Shown: piece by piece, positions 63,483 through 64,000 of the stretch
How positions within the stretch are numbered: the stretch's first letter is position 1
Layout: every line of letters begins with the position of its first letter
NCBI RefSeq assembly: GCF_018310535.1
Contig: NZ_CP074102.1
Location: forward strand, 5,580,001 to 5,644,000
Origin: Streptomyces mirabilis
Lineage (GTDB): Bacteria; Actinomycetota; Actinomycetes; Streptomycetales; Streptomycetaceae
Direction: 5' to 3'
Length of the DNA: 64,000 nt
The notes under the pieces: model-generated
Databases searched by the model: none
The model's input: the letters and a program-made list of their open reading frames with translations, nothing else
What the model was told of the DNA's origin: nothing
Made by a program: the position numbers and the translations under genes

Positions 63483-64000
63483 TTACTTGTAGTGCGCCGT
63501 CGGCGGAGTCGCCGACGGGGAGTCCGCCTTCAGGGTCGCGGACAGCCACTTGGTGTACGAGGCCTGCCAGCCGCCGCTCTTGCGGTAGTCCACGAGCACC
63601 TGGTTGACCCGGCGTACCAGATCGCCGGCGCCCAACTTCATCGCCACGCCGTAGTAGTCGTCGGTGAAGGTCTTGCCCTTCAGCTCGACCGTCGGGTCCT
63701 GCGCCGCCTGGCTGGCGGCGAGCGCGCCGTCGGTCACCACGGCGTCGACCTGACCGAGCTGCAGCCGCACCAGGCAGTCGAGTTGGTTGGGCACGGTGGT
63801 GGTGATGTCCGCGGAGGAGGCGAGCGTGCCCGCCTTCTTGTCGGCCGACAGCCTGTCGTACGCCGTCGAGCCCGCCGCCGAGCAGATCCGCTGGCCCGCC
63901 AGCGTCTTGTCGTACCCCTTGATGCCGGAGGTCTTGGGGGCCAGTACCTGCTGTCCGGTCAGGAAGTAGGGGGCGGAGAAGGCCACGTCCTTGAGGCGGG
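63483..64000 (-). CDS. Glutamate/glutamine-type solute-binding protein, C-terminal part (cut by window edge)
   Basis: The reading frame is open to the right edge, so the N-terminus (and any signal peptide or lipobox) is missing. The visible 170 residues are the second lobe of an SBP_bac_3 amino-acid-binding protein: FSAPYFLTGQQVLAPKTSGI, GQRICSAAGSTAYDRLS, LDCLVRLQLGQVDAVVTDGA, YYGVAMKLGAGDLVRRVNQV. This family binds polar amino acids. Next to a PknG-like kinase it is the natural homologue of mycobacterial GlnH, the glutamate/aspartate sensor acting upstream of PknG. Confidence 0.85.
   Translation of the reverse strand, partial: RLKDVAFSAPYFLTGQQVLAPKTSGIKGYDKTLAGQRICSAAGSTAYDRLSADKKAGTLASSADITTTVPNQLDCLVRLQLGQVDAVVTDGALAASQAAQDPTVELKGKTFTDDYYGVAMKLGAGDLVRRVNQVLVDYRKSGGWQASYTKWLSATLKADSPSATPPTAHYK

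Overview
The window is high-GC actinobacterial DNA, almost certainly from a Streptomyces chromosome. It carries chaplins and rodlins (the surface amyloids of aerial hyphae), a short SSB paralogue next to two dynamin-like GTPases, LAXTG sortase substrates, an inositol catabolic operon, and many GTG/TTG starts and ATGA start/stop overlaps.

Layout. 1-3.1 kb: the 3' part of an MMPL transporter and a zinc alcohol dehydrogenase. 3.2-4.8 kb: a small HTH protein and an AraC regulator. 4.9-12.2 kb: myo-inositol catabolism, with an IolE/IolI-like protein divergent from iolC, a Cgl0158-type barrel protein, iolB, iolD and mmsA. 12.6-19.5 kb: an amino-acid permease; a hydrolase fused in one chain to an ABC ATPase, with its permease; a VWA lipoprotein. 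19.7-27.1 kb: a hydrophobic-sheath island with two intact rodlins, one wrecked rodlin, three short chaplins and one long LAXTG chaplin. The island also holds two secreted proteins of unknown function, a DUF5949-like protein, a VKOR protein, and decayed gene or mobile-element fragments. 27.8-30.9 kb: a copper-flavoured group in which a YcnI (DUF1775) protein lies between two related Met/His-rich membrane proteins, followed by an ECF sigma factor. 31.0-37.6 kb: a thioester-domain LAXTG surface protein, then a sporulation block (ssbB-like, dynB-like, dynA-like) and tRNA-Arg(UCU). 38.2-40.9 kb: a FAD oxidase and a TetR regulator diverging around a perfect palindrome, then two SDR remnants. 40.9-46.4 kb: a LuxR/histidine-kinase pair divergent from a MacB/FtsX-type ABC transporter. 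46.4-53.5 kb: a nucleoside hydrolase, a DUF1876 protein, a pair of secreted proteins resembling the WxL/DUF916 pairing, EttA and a thioesterase. 53.5-55.1 kb: a truncated hemoglobin and a PCMT-like methyltransferase.

The last 9 kb (55.1-64.0) is one minus-strand cluster. In transcription order it encodes a solute-binding protein (cut by the window edge), a soluble helical protein, a PknG-like kinase, a PP2C phosphatase, a VWA protein and an FHA protein. Kinase, phosphatase and FHA protein each carry two zinc ribbons. This is the best candidate here for an incompletely described system: kinase, phosphatase, phosphothreonine reader and VWA partner linked to an extracellular ligand sensor. It resembles the mycobacterial GlnH-GlnX-PknG relay, but GlnX is absent from the window and zinc-ribbon partners are added.

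Starts were chosen from ribosome-binding sites and family alignment remembered from knowledge. No database search was run.
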